Assembly: GCF_000308455.1 (NCBI RefSeq)
Contig: NZ_BAFP01000274.1
Location: forward strand, 186,001-250,000
Origin: Nocardia abscessus NBRC 100374
GTDB taxonomy: Bacteria > Actinomycetota > Actinomycetes > Mycobacteriales > Mycobacteriaceae
Length of the DNA stretch: 64,000 bases
Reading direction: 5' to 3'
Made by a program: the position numbers and the translations under genes. Below are positions 18,411 through 26,395 of this stretch, piece by piece; position 1 is the first letter of the stretch, and each line of letters opens with the position of its first letter. The notes below the pieces were generated by a model. The model saw nothing but the letters and a program-made list of their open reading frames with translations, ran no database searches and was not told where the DNA came from.

Positions 18411-19679
18411 ATGGACTCGTCAACCGCGGGTACGGCTGTCGCGGAACAGGATTCCGCCATCCAAACCGCCCTGATCCAACTCTTCGGACCCGAAGGCAGG
18501 CCCGATCCCTACACCCCGGCCCGGGTGTTGCGCGAGGCGGGCAGACTGCACCAGACCCCGCTGGGCCACTATGTGCTCACCCGCTACGACGACTGCGCCG
18601 CCGTCCTGTCGACCACCGCGTGGAGCCACGCGGAGGAGGCGGCGATGATGCATCCCACGGTGTCGCCGGAGGACGCGCCCGAAGAACTGCCCACCTCGTT
18701 CCTGTGGATGGAGCCGCCGGATCACACCCGCCTGCGCAACCTGGTGACCAAGGGCTTCACCCCGCGCATGGTGACCAGGCTCCGTCCGCGGATTCTTCAG
18801 CTCACCGAGCAACTGGTCGACAAAGCCTTGGAGGCAGGCGAATTCGACCTCGTCGAGATGATCGCCTACCCGCTGCCGCTGATCATCGCGTGCGAGCTGA
18901 TCGGCGTGCCGCCGGACGCCTACGACCAGGTGCACCGGTGGTCCCAGGATCTGGCGCGCGGCTTCGACCACGACTACACGCTGCCCGAGGAGTCGCTGAA
19001 GGCCCGCAGCGCGGCCTCGCGCGGATTCATGGGCTACTTCCGCCAATTGCTGAACGAGCGCCGCCGCGACCCGAAGGACGACCTGCTCAGTGCGCTGTCC
19101 CAGGTCGAGGACCGGGGAGACGTGCTCACCGAGCAGGAGTTGCTGGCCACCTGCATCACCACGTTCGTGGCCGGGCACGAGACGACGGCCAACCTGATCG
19201 GCACCGGCATGCTGCAGTTGATGCGCAACCCCGAAGCGATCGACACCTTGCGCAAACGCCCGGAACTGGTGACCTCGGCACCCGATGAACTCTTGCGCCT
19301 GGAGCCGTCGGTGCAGATCACCACGCGCGCCGCGACCCGCCCGATCACGCTGGCCGGTCACGACTTCGAGCCGGGCGAGGGCGTGGTGGTGCTGATCAAC
19401 TCGGCCAACCGCGACGACGCGGCCTACACCGATCCCGATCGCATCGACGTCGCCCGGTACGCCGATCCGATGAATCCCGCCAAGAAGCACCTCGGCTTCA
19501 GCCTCGGCATCCACTACTGCCTCGGTGCGCCGCTGGCGCTGCTGGAGATGGAAGTGCTGCTCGAGGTGCTGCTGCGGAAGGTCCGCGACATCGAATTGCT
19601 GTCGGACACCCCGCCGTACAAGCCGAATGTCGTGATCCGCGGGTTGGAAGCGCTGCCAACCCGGTTCACGGCGGTCTGA
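18411..19679 (+). CDS. Cytochrome P450 (lipid cluster, third)
   Basis: 422 residues from ATG 18411 with GAGGAGGG upstream; its frame extends further 5' but without a start as good. WMEPPDHTRLR, I-helix AGHETT, ExLLR in place of the usual DEVLR, heme loop FSLGIHYCLGAPLAL with Cys370. Most similar in motifs to the first cluster P450. Last gene before a strong hairpin. Confidence 0.88.
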   Translation: MDSSTAGTAVAEQDSAIQTALIQLFGPEGRPDPYTPARVLREAGRLHQTPLGHYVLTRYDDCAAVLSTTAWSHAEEAAMMHPTVSPEDAPEELPTSFLWMEPPDHTRLRNLVTKGFTPRMVTRLRPRILQLTEQLVDKALEAGEFDLVEMIAYPLPLIIACELIGVPPDAYDQVHRWSQDLARGFDHDYTLPEESLKARSAASRGFMGYFRQLLNERRRDPKDDLLSALSQVEDRGDVLTEQELLATCITTFVAGHETTANLIGTGMLQLMRNPEAIDTLRKRPELVTSAPDELLRLEPSVQITTRAATRPITLAGHDFEPGEGVVVLINSANRDDAAYTDPDRIDVARYADPMNPAKKHLGFSLGIHYCLGAPLALLEMEVLLEVLLRKVRDIELLSDTPPYKPNVVIRGLEALPTRFTAV

Positions 19680-19685
19680 GCCCGT

Positions 19686-19718
19686 ACCCTCGGGCCGAGC
19701 AGGACTCGGCCCGAGGGT
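19686..19718. terminator. Perfect 14-bp hairpin, right border of lipid cluster
   Basis: ACCCTCGGGCCGAG and its exact complement flank a 5-nt loop, 6 nt past the third P450. It also faces the end of the opposing RNHCP gene, so it probably works in both directions. Confidence 0.8.
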
Positions 19719-19723
19719 GCCGG

Positions 19724-20134
19724 TCACAGCGACAGCAGCACCCGCCTGCCCAGCCGTGGATCGGACAGCGGGCGCAACGCGATGCGGATCAGCGCCACCG
19801 CGTCGTCGTCGCCCGCGATGCGATTCGCCCGGACGCGGCCACAGGCCACGCACTGGTGCACCAGCAGCCATTCCCCGTCTGCGCGCGAGGACATGCTCAC
19901 CGCTGCCATCCGCCCGCGACATGCGGCGGCGCGGTCACCCGGCACTCGCTGATCGACATGCCTACTGGCCAGACAGTGCGGACAGTGATTGCGATGCGCG
20001 GTCCCGGGCGCACGCACCGGGATCTCCCTTCTACAGCCGACGCAGCGGAAAATATCGCCGGATTCGCCACCGACCCCGTGCAGTACCTCTTTGGGACGTT
20101 GCGGGCGGCGCCGCTCGAATTTCCTTCGTGGCAT
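19724..20134 (-). CDS. RNHCP domain-containing protein, copy 1
   Basis: 136 residues. FRCVGCRREIP and the family signature RNHCPHCLASRHVD define two Cys pairs that could bind zinc. A further CVACG follows near 97. Ends with a ~30-residue segment (ALIRIALRPL). Function of the family unknown; zinc-ribbon-like nucleic-acid or protein binding is inferred. Paralogue of the next gene. Confidence 0.75.
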   Translation of the reverse strand: MPRRKFERRRPQRPKEVLHGVGGESGDIFRCVGCRREIPVRAPGTAHRNHCPHCLASRHVDQRVPGDRAAACRGRMAAVSMSSRADGEWLLVHQCVACGRVRANRIAGDDDAVALIRIALRPLSDPRLGRRVLLSL

Positions 20135-20144
20135 GACGCGCGCC

Positions 20145-20543
20145 TCACAGATCCGCGAATATTTCGAGTGGGAACGGTGGCTCGGCCAGCGGCCGAACGG
20201 CGATGCGCATCAAGATCAGCTGGTTGTCGTCGCCGGACACCGGGTGCAGCGCCAGTTCGTGACAGCCGGTGCATCGGTGCACCACAGCCCACTCGCCGCC
20301 GCGCGACACGGCGATCGAGAGCGGAGCCATGCGCGCCCCGCAGTCGGACGGGCCGCCACCGACCTGGTCGCGGGTGTGCCGCGAATTCAGGCAGCTCGGG
20401 CAGTGGTTGCGCCTGCTGCTGTCGGGCGCGAGCGTCGATACGACGAGCCCACAGCGAACGCAGGTGAAAGTGTCGGTCCGCAGCGACGGGCTGGGACCGC
20501 GATGAGACGAAGAGGTGTTGCTCGACACCCGGGTACTCCTCAC
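20145..20543 (-). CDS. RNHCP domain-containing protein, copy 2
   Basis: 132 residues from GTG 20543. Same order as copy 1: FTCVRCGLVV, RRNHCPSCLNSRHTRD, CTGCHE, then LILMRIAVRPL. The pair is clearly a tandem duplication (10-bp gap) with about half the residues changed. The N-terminal 20 residues are Ser-rich and may not all be translated. Confidence 0.72.
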   Translation of the reverse strand: MRSTRVSSNTSSSHRGPSPSLRTDTFTCVRCGLVVSTLAPDSSRRNHCPSCLNSRHTRDQVGGGPSDCGARMAPLSIAVSRGGEWAVVHRCTGCHELALHPVSGDDNQLILMRIAVRPLAEPPFPLEIFADL

Positions 20544-20799
20544 TGAGCGGTGATTGATGCAGCAGGAGAAGACCGAGCGCGCCTCGACGGTGCCGACGGC
20601 GTTCCGGCTTGGTCAGTCGTGACCGAACGGGTCGTTCGAATCCACACGGTGCGGCGCGCTCGGCGCTCGCCGGGACATAAACCACTCCTCTCGAGTTCGG
20701 TGGACCATCGGCCTCCGAGGTCGCGTCACCGTATCGCCGCACGCTGCCGCGCCACCACCGATTTTCGGCGCGTGCGCGACGGGCGTGACAGGGGGCGGA

Positions 20800-21198
20800 C
20801 TACCAGTCGACCAAGCCGAGTTCGTGGAGCTTGCGGAAGACCAGCATCGAGCCGGGTGCCACGTGGTCCATGGCGGCGTACTCGCTCACGGTGAAGTAGC
20901 GGAGTTCGGCGATCTCGCTGGTGGGTCGCGGATCGCCGTCGAGTTCCGCGGTGAAGCAGGTCATGTGCAGCCGGGTGCCGGGGGAGTGCCCGTACGCCTC
21001 GGCGTGGAACACGCCGAGCTCGTCGAAAGAGACGACGCCGACACCGAGTTCCTCGCGCACCTCACGGTGCAGCGCCGCCTCGGGCGTCTCACCGGGGTCG
21101 ATCTTGCCGCCGGCCATGTAGAAGACGTCCTTGCCGGCCGAGCGCGCCTGCAACAGGCGACGATCCCGGACATGGGCCAGCGCGGCGGTGCGAATCAC
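20800..21198 (-). CDS. Nudix hydrolase
   Basis: 132 residues. Complete Nudix box: GGKIDPGETPEAA followed by HREVREELGV (residues ~30-52), supplying Gly, the metal-binding Glu cluster REVREE and the trailing Gly. Substrate (a nucleoside diphosphate derivative) cannot be assigned; the surrounding fold is the usual size. Monocistronic. Confidence 0.85.
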   Translation of the reverse strand: MIRTAALAHVRDRRLLQARSAGKDVFYMAGGKIDPGETPEAALHREVREELGVGVVSFDELGVFHAEAYGHSPGTRLHMTCFTAELDGDPRPTSEIAELRYFTVSEYAAMDHVAPGSMLVFRKLHELGLVDW

Positions 21199-21270
21199 CG
21201 GGCCACTGTACTGAGCGGCCCGAACGGGACGTCAACCGGATTTCGCCGGGATCGGCCGAGCTCGAGCCGG

Positions 21271-22041
21271 TCAGATCAGCTCGCGGGATATGGCCCCGAC
21301 GAGTCCGCCATCGATGATCAGGTCCTGCCCGTTGACGTAGGACGCCTCGGCGGACGCGAGGAAAGCCACGGCGTCGGCCACATCGTCGGCGGTGCCCAAC
21401 CGGCGGCTGGCCACTTCGGCGAGCACCGCGGCGTGCGCATCGGGGCTGACGTTGTCGTGGAACATCGGGGTCTCGATGTATCCCGGACTCACGGAGTTGA
21501 CCCGAATCCCCTTGAGCCCCAGCTCCGCCGCGAGTGTACGGGCAAGGTTGTGCACGGCCGCTTTGGTGGCCGCGTACAAGGAGGCTCCGGGCAGACCGCG
21601 ATGCAGCGTCCACGACGCGTTGATGACGATCGACGCGTGCTCCGACAGCAGCGGCAGCGCCTTCTGGATGGTGAAGAACACACCTTTGAAGTTGGCGTCC
21701 ACGACGCGGTCGAACTCGTCCTCGGTGATCTCGGCGTGCGGCCGGAAGGACGCCACCCCGGCGTTGGCGAACACGACGTCCAGGCGTCCGTGCCGGTCGC
21801 GGATGGCGGCGGCCAGCGCGTCGAGATCGGCGACGCGCCCCGCGTCGCCTTGTATCGCGACCACGCGGTCGTCACCGTTCAATTCTTCGACCGCGGCGTC
21901 CAGCCGAGTCTTGTCCCGGCCGGTGATGACCACGCGCGCGCCCTCGGTGAGCAGCCGTCGTGCGGTGGCCAGTCCCATGCCGCTCGAGCCGCCGGTGATG
22001 AGCGCGACCTGACCGTCGAATCGGGAGTTGCTGTGCGTCAT
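21271..22041 (-). CDS. SDR-family oxidoreductase
   Basis: 256 residues, classical short-chain dehydrogenase: TGGSSGMG cofactor motif (16-23), NAG (~92), catalytic Tyr-Lys in YAATK (~153-157), and a C-terminal DGG(L). It lies 75 bp downstream of, and co-directional with, the split MmyB-like regulator, its probable former partner. Confidence 0.85.
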   Translation of the reverse strand: MTHSNSRFDGQVALITGGSSGMGLATARRLLTEGARVVITGRDKTRLDAAVEELNGDDRVVAIQGDAGRVADLDALAAAIRDRHGRLDVVFANAGVASFRPHAEITEDEFDRVVDANFKGVFFTIQKALPLLSEHASIVINASWTLHRGLPGASLYAATKAAVHNLARTLAAELGLKGIRVNSVSPGYIETPMFHDNVSPDAHAAVLAEVASRRLGTADDVADAVAFLASAEASYVNGQDLIIDGGLVGAISRELI

Positions 22042-22116
22042 GAGGATCAGCGTGCCGAAGGCCCGGTCCGCGTAACAGTGTCCAGTTGACCTAGGTGTGG
22101 CACCACCAGGCTACGG

Positions 22117-22812
22117 TCAGGCCGGGGCGGCGAGCCTGATCCGCATCAACCTGTCGACCCGCTGCGCGGTCTCGGTGCCGGGTTGCGGGTTGTAGAGCAC
22201 CAGGAACCAATCCGGGTGGTCGGCCACCGCGAGGGTGGTCGTGTCGAACAGCAGGTCGCCTGCTTCGGGGTGGCGTACCGCCTTCACGGCTTGGCTCGGG
22301 GCGTCCACGTCGTGGCGGGCCCACAGCTCGGCGAATTCACCGCTCGCGGCGGTGAGTTCGCCGATTACCCGGCCGAACTCGGGGTCACCGGGGTGATGCG
22401 CCGCATCCGCGCGGAAAGCGGCTACGACCGCGGGCGCGATCGCGCTCCACTCCACGTGCATGCCGCGGTACCTGGCGTTGGTGAAGAACGAGACCAGGCA
22501 GTTGTGGTCGGCATCGGTGAAACCGAAGACGGTTCGCGCGGTGTCGTTGACCGCGAGCAGATTCCAGGAGCGGTCGCGCAGCACCGCGGGCCGCGACCCC
22601 CACGCGTCGAGCAGCCGGCGCAGCTGCGGGGTGACCTCGGCGTCGCGCGTCGAGCCCGGCGGCGGCGGGTTGAGACCGGCGAGCAGGTACAGATGTGTCC
22701 GCTCCGGACCGGACAGGCGCAGTGCGGCGCAGATCGCGTCGAGCACCTCCGCCGACACAGTGATGTCGCGTCCCTGCTCCAGCCACGTGTACCAGGACAC
22801 GCCCACCCCGGC
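22117..22812 (-). pseudogene. MmyB-like XRE regulator, 3' part (split by integrative element)
   Basis: Encodes the C-terminal ~230 residues of a MmyB-type transcriptional regulator: the end of the helix-turn-helix (VGVSWYTWLEQGRD), the linker LDAICAALRL...LYLLAGL and the PAS-like ligand domain (WNLLAVNDTART, FFTNARYR, HPEAGDL). The HTH start is missing; upstream codons belong to the integrated element. The missing N-terminus is found, in phase, at 31,506-31,661. Joining the two restores a 283-residue protein of normal length. Confidence 0.85.
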
Positions 22813-22830
22813 TGACGCGTTATTAGTGCA
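22790..22830. other. attL junction of the integrative element
   Basis: The 7-bp core CCCCGGC (22,806-22,812) is repeated at 31,499-31,505. Left of it is regulator-gene sequence; right of it is element sequence including TTATTAGT, which is part of the dyad that reappears at the other end. Confidence 0.75.
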
Positions 22831-22842
22831 TACTACATGGCC

Positions 22843-22876
22843 CAGTGGAAACAACCCGATTGGGCTGTTTCCACTG
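22843..22876 (-). terminator. Hairpin near the left end of the element
   Basis: CAGTGGAAACA and TGTTTCCACTG (11 bp, perfect) enclose a spacer that folds again through CCC/GGG around GATT. It lies 94 nt after the stop of the CYTH gene and probably ends the cargo operon, isolating it from the truncated regulator. Confidence 0.6.
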
Positions 22877-22969
22877 CGTTGGCTTCCCGAGGATCCGGGT
22901 CCGGTTCCAAACGGGACGGACCCTGGAGTGGCTATTTCAGGGTGCGACCCATCCCCACGGCCGTTGACC

Positions 22970-23548
22970 CTAGTGGGCTGCGGACATGACGAGATCGCGG
23001 TAGGGCAGGCCGACAACCGGGTAATCGGCTATGCCGAGCTCGTTTTCGACCTCTTCGAGATGGATGGTTGCAGCGTAGGTGTCTGCGGCGGTGACCTCGG
23101 TTTCGACGAAGGTTCCGGCATGGGTGACGGCGTCGATAGCGACGATGACGTCGTCGTGTTCGGGATGCTCGTAGATGGTGCGAGCCTTCTCAACGCGAAC
23201 GAGTTCGACCATGCCGATTGCGGCGAGCAGTTGGTTGGCCGCTGCGGCTTGGTCGGGACTACTGAGAGCCACGTTGGTTTCGCGTTTGGCGATCACGTCG
23301 GCGTCGCTGTGGGTGCTGGCATTCGACGGTGGCTTGTAAGTGATTTCGGCGAACCCATCTCGCTGCCGAATGCGGAGGCACTCAACAGTTTTCATGTAGT
23401 CGACATCGGGGCGGCTGTAGTAGGTGTCGACCTCAGTGAGGTGTCCGGCCTCGCGGTATCCGAGTTCGGTGAGCCGCTGACGGAGGGAACTGGGGTCGGG
23501 GAGTTCGCGTTTACGCTCGACCTCGATCAAGTGCATGGGTTGAATCAT
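22970..23548 (-). CDS. CYTH-domain protein (triphosphate tunnel metalloenzyme)
   Basis: 192 residues from ATG 23548, which overlaps the methyltransferase stop; ATG 23536 is an alternative. The N-terminal IEVERK is the ExExK signature of CYTH proteins, followed by alternating charged strands (TYYSRP, LRIRQRDG, ITYKPP, AIDAV) that form the phosphate tunnel. Relatives hydrolyse thiamine triphosphate or inorganic triphosphate, or make cAMP; the substrate is not evident here. Last gene of the element's operon. Confidence 0.8.
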   Translation of the reverse strand: MIQPMHLIEVERKRELPDPSSLRQRLTELGYREAGHLTEVDTYYSRPDVDYMKTVECLRIRQRDGFAEITYKPPSNASTHSDADVIAKRETNVALSSPDQAAAANQLLAAIGMVELVRVEKARTIYEHPEHDDVIVAIDAVTHAGTFVETEVTAADTYAATIHLEEVENELGIADYPVVGLPYRDLVMSAAH

Positions 23549-25002
23549 CCTCTCGTGTGGATGGCGGTGTGAACGCGGGCAAGGCTGGGTTTGGAGCAAT
23601 GTTGGCGGATCGTTCCGAGTGCCTGCTGTAGGGCCTCGGAGTCGGTGACGGGGATGTTTTGGAACAACACCATCTGTTTGGCGTCGCTGAGTGGGTTGGC
23701 GAGGTTCTTGCCGAGGAACCGGTTGTAGTAATGCCGTTCTCGGACGAAGACATCGGTGGGTTGTACCGGCATGAGAACGGACGGCATGCCCGTGTCGGTC
23801 TCGGCGGAGTGGACGGCGAATGCCGTCAGTAGCTCGTCGGCGGTGAGGTAGGCGTAAGTTTCGCGGCCTTCGCGCTCGAGCCAGCTACTCCAGATCTGTC
23901 CGCAGTCGTTGTTGCCGCGTTCGACGGCTGCGAGGAACAGGTTCAGCGCGACATCGGTGACGGCGTCGAAGATGTCACCGTCGATCACGTGATGGTCACC
24001 GTAGGATTCGCTGACCGCCTGGATGTTGGCGCGGTCGTTGGTCGACATCCACGCGCTGTCGGTGAATGCGAAGTGCACGCGCTTGTGGCCGGTGCGGAAG
24101 TCTATCCAGTCCCCCGAGAGTTGGCCGTCGAGTATGGGCGTGAACCCCAGGATTCCCGAACGCCATACGTGGTCGCGCAGGGTGATGTAGTGGCGTTGCG
24201 CTTCACGGAACAGCCCGATCGGGCCGTGGATGACGGCGCAGACGCGGGGGTCGAGTTCCGAGGCGGCGACGATGCGCGAGTTCTGGCGGACGATGACCTC
24301 GTCGTCGTGATGGTGGTAGGGGTGGGTGCCGTGGTGGAGGTAGTGCGGCAGGAACAGGCGCAGAAACTGCAACCATGATGGGGCACTGTAGGACTGGACT
24401 GCGGGCTCGTGCAGCGATGGCGCGTCGACGGCGTACACGTCGCGGTAGACGAAGAACCCATAGGGTTTCAGCACACTCGGGAAGGTCCGGATCATCGTGT
24501 GCAGGCCGCTGTAGGCACCGCCGTACGAGTAGATCTCGTGCAGCAGCGCTGACGCGCTGATGACATCGACGGGCTCATAGACCAACGTCGCGATGTCTTG
24601 CGCCCACCCGCGTACCAGTGCGCACGTACCGACAGTATTGAAACGGTCAATGGCCTGGGTGAGAGTGTGCGACGTTATGCCAGGTGCCTCGATGAGGGTG
24701 AGACGAACATCGCGGGGCTCGGCCTCCAGTTGGGATGCCAGGAACGTGACGGCCGCGCCGCCACCGGGGCCGATCTCGATGACGTGCGGGTCGGCATCGG
24801 CAACCCGAGCAAGGGCACGTTGAACGAGTAGCCCCTTCTCCTGACCGTGGTCGTTGGCGGCCACGTCGAGGTAGGTTGCCTCGGATTTCTGTTGATAGGC
24901 AAAGGAATTCGATGTACCGATCATTGCGCACCGCTGGCCTTTGGTCTGGAAGTGTGGTCGGTCGAGGTGAGGGCGGCTACGGCTCGAGGTAGAGGCGTTC
25001 AT
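23545..25002 (-). CDS. SAM-dependent methyltransferase-like protein
   Basis: 485 residues from ATG 25002; ATG 24924 (MIGTSNSFAYQQ) would give 459 and a more natural N-terminus. SAM-binding motif VIEIGPGGGAAV (~71-82), then LLHEIYSY and YGFFVYRDVYAVD typical of class I methyltransferases. A further ~230-residue C-terminal domain is not recognised. Substrate unknown. Overlaps the preceding small gene and the CYTH gene, so it is tightly co-expressed with them. Confidence 0.65.
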   Translation of the reverse strand: MNASTSSRSRPHLDRPHFQTKGQRCAMIGTSNSFAYQQKSEATYLDVAANDHGQEKGLLVQRALARVADADPHVIEIGPGGGAAVTFLASQLEAEPRDVRLTLIEAPGITSHTLTQAIDRFNTVGTCALVRGWAQDIATLVYEPVDVISASALLHEIYSYGGAYSGLHTMIRTFPSVLKPYGFFVYRDVYAVDAPSLHEPAVQSYSAPSWLQFLRLFLPHYLHHGTHPYHHHDDEVIVRQNSRIVAASELDPRVCAVIHGPIGLFREAQRHYITLRDHVWRSGILGFTPILDGQLSGDWIDFRTGHKRVHFAFTDSAWMSTNDRANIQAVSESYGDHHVIDGDIFDAVTDVALNLFLAAVERGNNDCGQIWSSWLEREGRETYAYLTADELLTAFAVHSAETDTGMPSVLMPVQPTDVFVRERHYYNRFLGKNLANPLSDAKQMVLFQNIPVTDSEALQQALGTIRQHCSKPSLARVHTAIHTRG

Positions 25003-25195
25003 TGGGCAACCTAGTTAGTTCAGCGGTGTCACCAGGGATGACCTGCACCGCATCTGGGTAGTGGTGAGCGCGGAAGTCCTGAATGAACAGGAGCGCGGCG
25101 GTGAGGCATGCGGCGAAGTCGAACCGTGCACCATGCAGGTACACGCTCAGATGAACGTCTGGATCCTCTGGTAGCGGGGAAGCCTGTTCACTCAT
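24977..25195 (-). CDS. Small conserved protein (PDVHL family), element copy
   Basis: 72 residues. Acidic N-terminus, then PDVHLSVYLHG, FAACLTAALLFIQD and a C-terminal LPNERLYLEP. The gene at 35,092-35,301 encodes a clear paralogue with the same blocks. Coupled to the upstream resolvase-like gene by a 4-bp overlap. No function known; the family seems confined to such accessory blocks. Confidence 0.7.
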   Translation of the reverse strand: MSEQASPLPEDPDVHLSVYLHGARFDFAACLTAALLFIQDFRAHHYPDAVQVIPGDTAELTRLPNERLYLEP

Positions 25196-25524
25196 GACGT
25201 CTCCCGTAATCGGTCGGTGCTGGTGCAGGCCACGAACTTGGTTGGTGTGATCAGGTCGCACGCCACAGCGATGGCCCGGACGCGGCTGTTGAAGTGGGCC
25301 ATGCTCGGCGCGATGACCGCGGTCGCTCCCTTGCCGCGTGCCGTCCCGACAATGAGGACTGTCGGCATGAACGTGTCGTCACCGATGGTGACCAGTCCCG
25401 TAAGGGTGTAGCCGCGTCGCTGCGCCAACTCGGCGATCACTCGTTCGTCCCGCAACAGGTGCGGGCCACTGACTTCAAGCGATAGAACACCAATTGCTCT
25501 GGGAGCGAGAGTATTTGTGTTCAT
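25192..25524 (-). CDS. Resolvase-like-fold hypothetical protein
   Basis: 110 residues from ATG 25524 (AGGAG, spacing 5). Pattern IGVLSLEVSG, VIAELAQRRGYTLTGLVTI, TAVIAPSMAHF resembles the N-terminal domain of serine recombinases, but the catalytic Ser context (Y-x-R-x-S) is absent and there is no DNA-binding domain. A regulatory or degenerate resolvase-fold protein is inferred. Confidence 0.55.
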   Translation of the reverse strand: MNTNTLAPRAIGVLSLEVSGPHLLRDERVIAELAQRRGYTLTGLVTIGDDTFMPTVLIVGTARGKGATAVIAPSMAHFNSRVRAIAVACDLITPTKFVACTSTDRLRETS

Positions 25525-25557
25525 GGCCGCTCCTGCATCGGCGGCGCGCACCTACGC

Positions 25558-26043
25558 TCACTCATGGGCCGTCCGCCTCCGCACGGGCCGGTACCGACCT
25601 GAGCAAGCGCGTATCGCGTCGACCACCGCAAGTCCGGATGGCCGGAATGTGCAGCGGGGCGGTTCGATCCAGCGCCGGAACTGCGTGCCTTTGTCGGCTG
25701 GCGACGGCAAAGCGACGGTGCCACCGGTTCGCACTACCGAGACGTCGAGGCGATACATCTCGGCGAACAGTCGGACGTCATCGGGGATGTCCGGCCGTAT
25801 CAAGAATGTCCACCTGTTCTGGCGTGGATGAGATACCACCGGGCCGAGGTTCGAATCCTGTTGCTGCATACGGACTTTCACGGATTGGCCAAGGTGTGCG
25901 GGCATAGTCAACGCCCCGACATGTTCGACCTTCATTACGATTCGGCCGAGTTGAGGTGGGTCGATGTTCGCGGGCAGATCGCACACCCGCCGGTAGAAGT
26001 GGCAGCGGGACAACGGGGTGTCCCCGAACGGTATGTGCTCCAT
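25558..26043 (-). CDS. Conserved accessory protein, element copy
   Basis: 161 residues from ATG 26043 (AAGGGA, spacing 9, inside the end of the preceding small gene). Blocks CHFYRRVCDLPA, PPQLGRI, SHPRQNRWTFLIRPDIPDD and RLFAEMYRLDVSVVR are shared with the protein at 33,710-34,198 (about half of residues identical over the whole length). Unknown function. A T-arm-like string inside it is coding, not a tRNA. Confidence 0.7.
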   Translation of the reverse strand: MEHIPFGDTPLSRCHFYRRVCDLPANIDPPQLGRIVMKVEHVGALTMPAHLGQSVKVRMQQQDSNLGPVVSHPRQNRWTFLIRPDIPDDVRLFAEMYRLDVSVVRTGGTVALPSPADKGTQFRRWIEPPRCTFRPSGLAVVDAIRACSGRYRPVRRRTAHE

Positions 26044-26048
26044 TGAGT

Positions 26049-26210
26049 TCAATCCCTTGAGTCGCGTTGCTGCGTGGAGGTTGGCTCGGTGGGTGTCCAC
26101 TCGTGTAGGGCGTTCCTGCAGCGCTCGATCACATCGGCACGGCGGTCAACCGGCCATGGGATAGGCGGACCAACGAACGGTGTCCGGTCCGGTAGATCTG
26201 GGTTCGACAT
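26049..26210 (-). CDS. Small protein, first gene of the element operon
   Basis: 53 residues (begins MSNPDLPDRTPFVGPP, ends QQRDSRD) from ATG 26210, preceded by a strong GAGGGGG. Its stop lies 5 nt before the next ATG and its 3' end holds that gene's ribosome site. Pro-rich start and a helical middle (RADVIERCRNALHEW). No family recognised; supported by ribosome site, codon use and coupling. Confidence 0.55.
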   Translation of the reverse strand: MSNPDLPDRTPFVGPPIPWPVDRRADVIERCRNALHEWTPTEPTSTQQRDSRD

Positions 26211-26316
26211 CGTGCCCCCTCAGTGCTGCGAAATGTTGTAGGTAAGAGTCGGCATCGGCCCCGCATCGGACGCAGGTTCAGTCTGTGACCAGCCGCACGG
26301 AGGTCGGTATATGTTT

Positions 26317-26343
26317 GATGCGGACAGAAAATCTGTCCGCATC
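26317..26343. promoter_or_regulatory. 27-bp palindromic operator
   Basis: GATGCGGACAGA and its perfect complement are separated by AAA. It lies between the divergent cargo operon (start 26,210) and the XRE gene (start 26,396). Probable binding site of the adjacent XRE regulator, allowing control of both transcripts. Confidence 0.65.
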
Positions 26344-26395
26344 CGAGGCTGCACCGAAGCCGGTCTCAAACGACCAGGTCAAAGAGGATGAAGCG

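Noticed and set aside
25835..25870. tRNA-like T-arm string (GGTTCGAATCC)
   Set aside because: No acceptor, D or anticodon arms can be folded around it. The minus strand here codes for a segment aligned residue by residue with the paralogue at 33,710-34,198.
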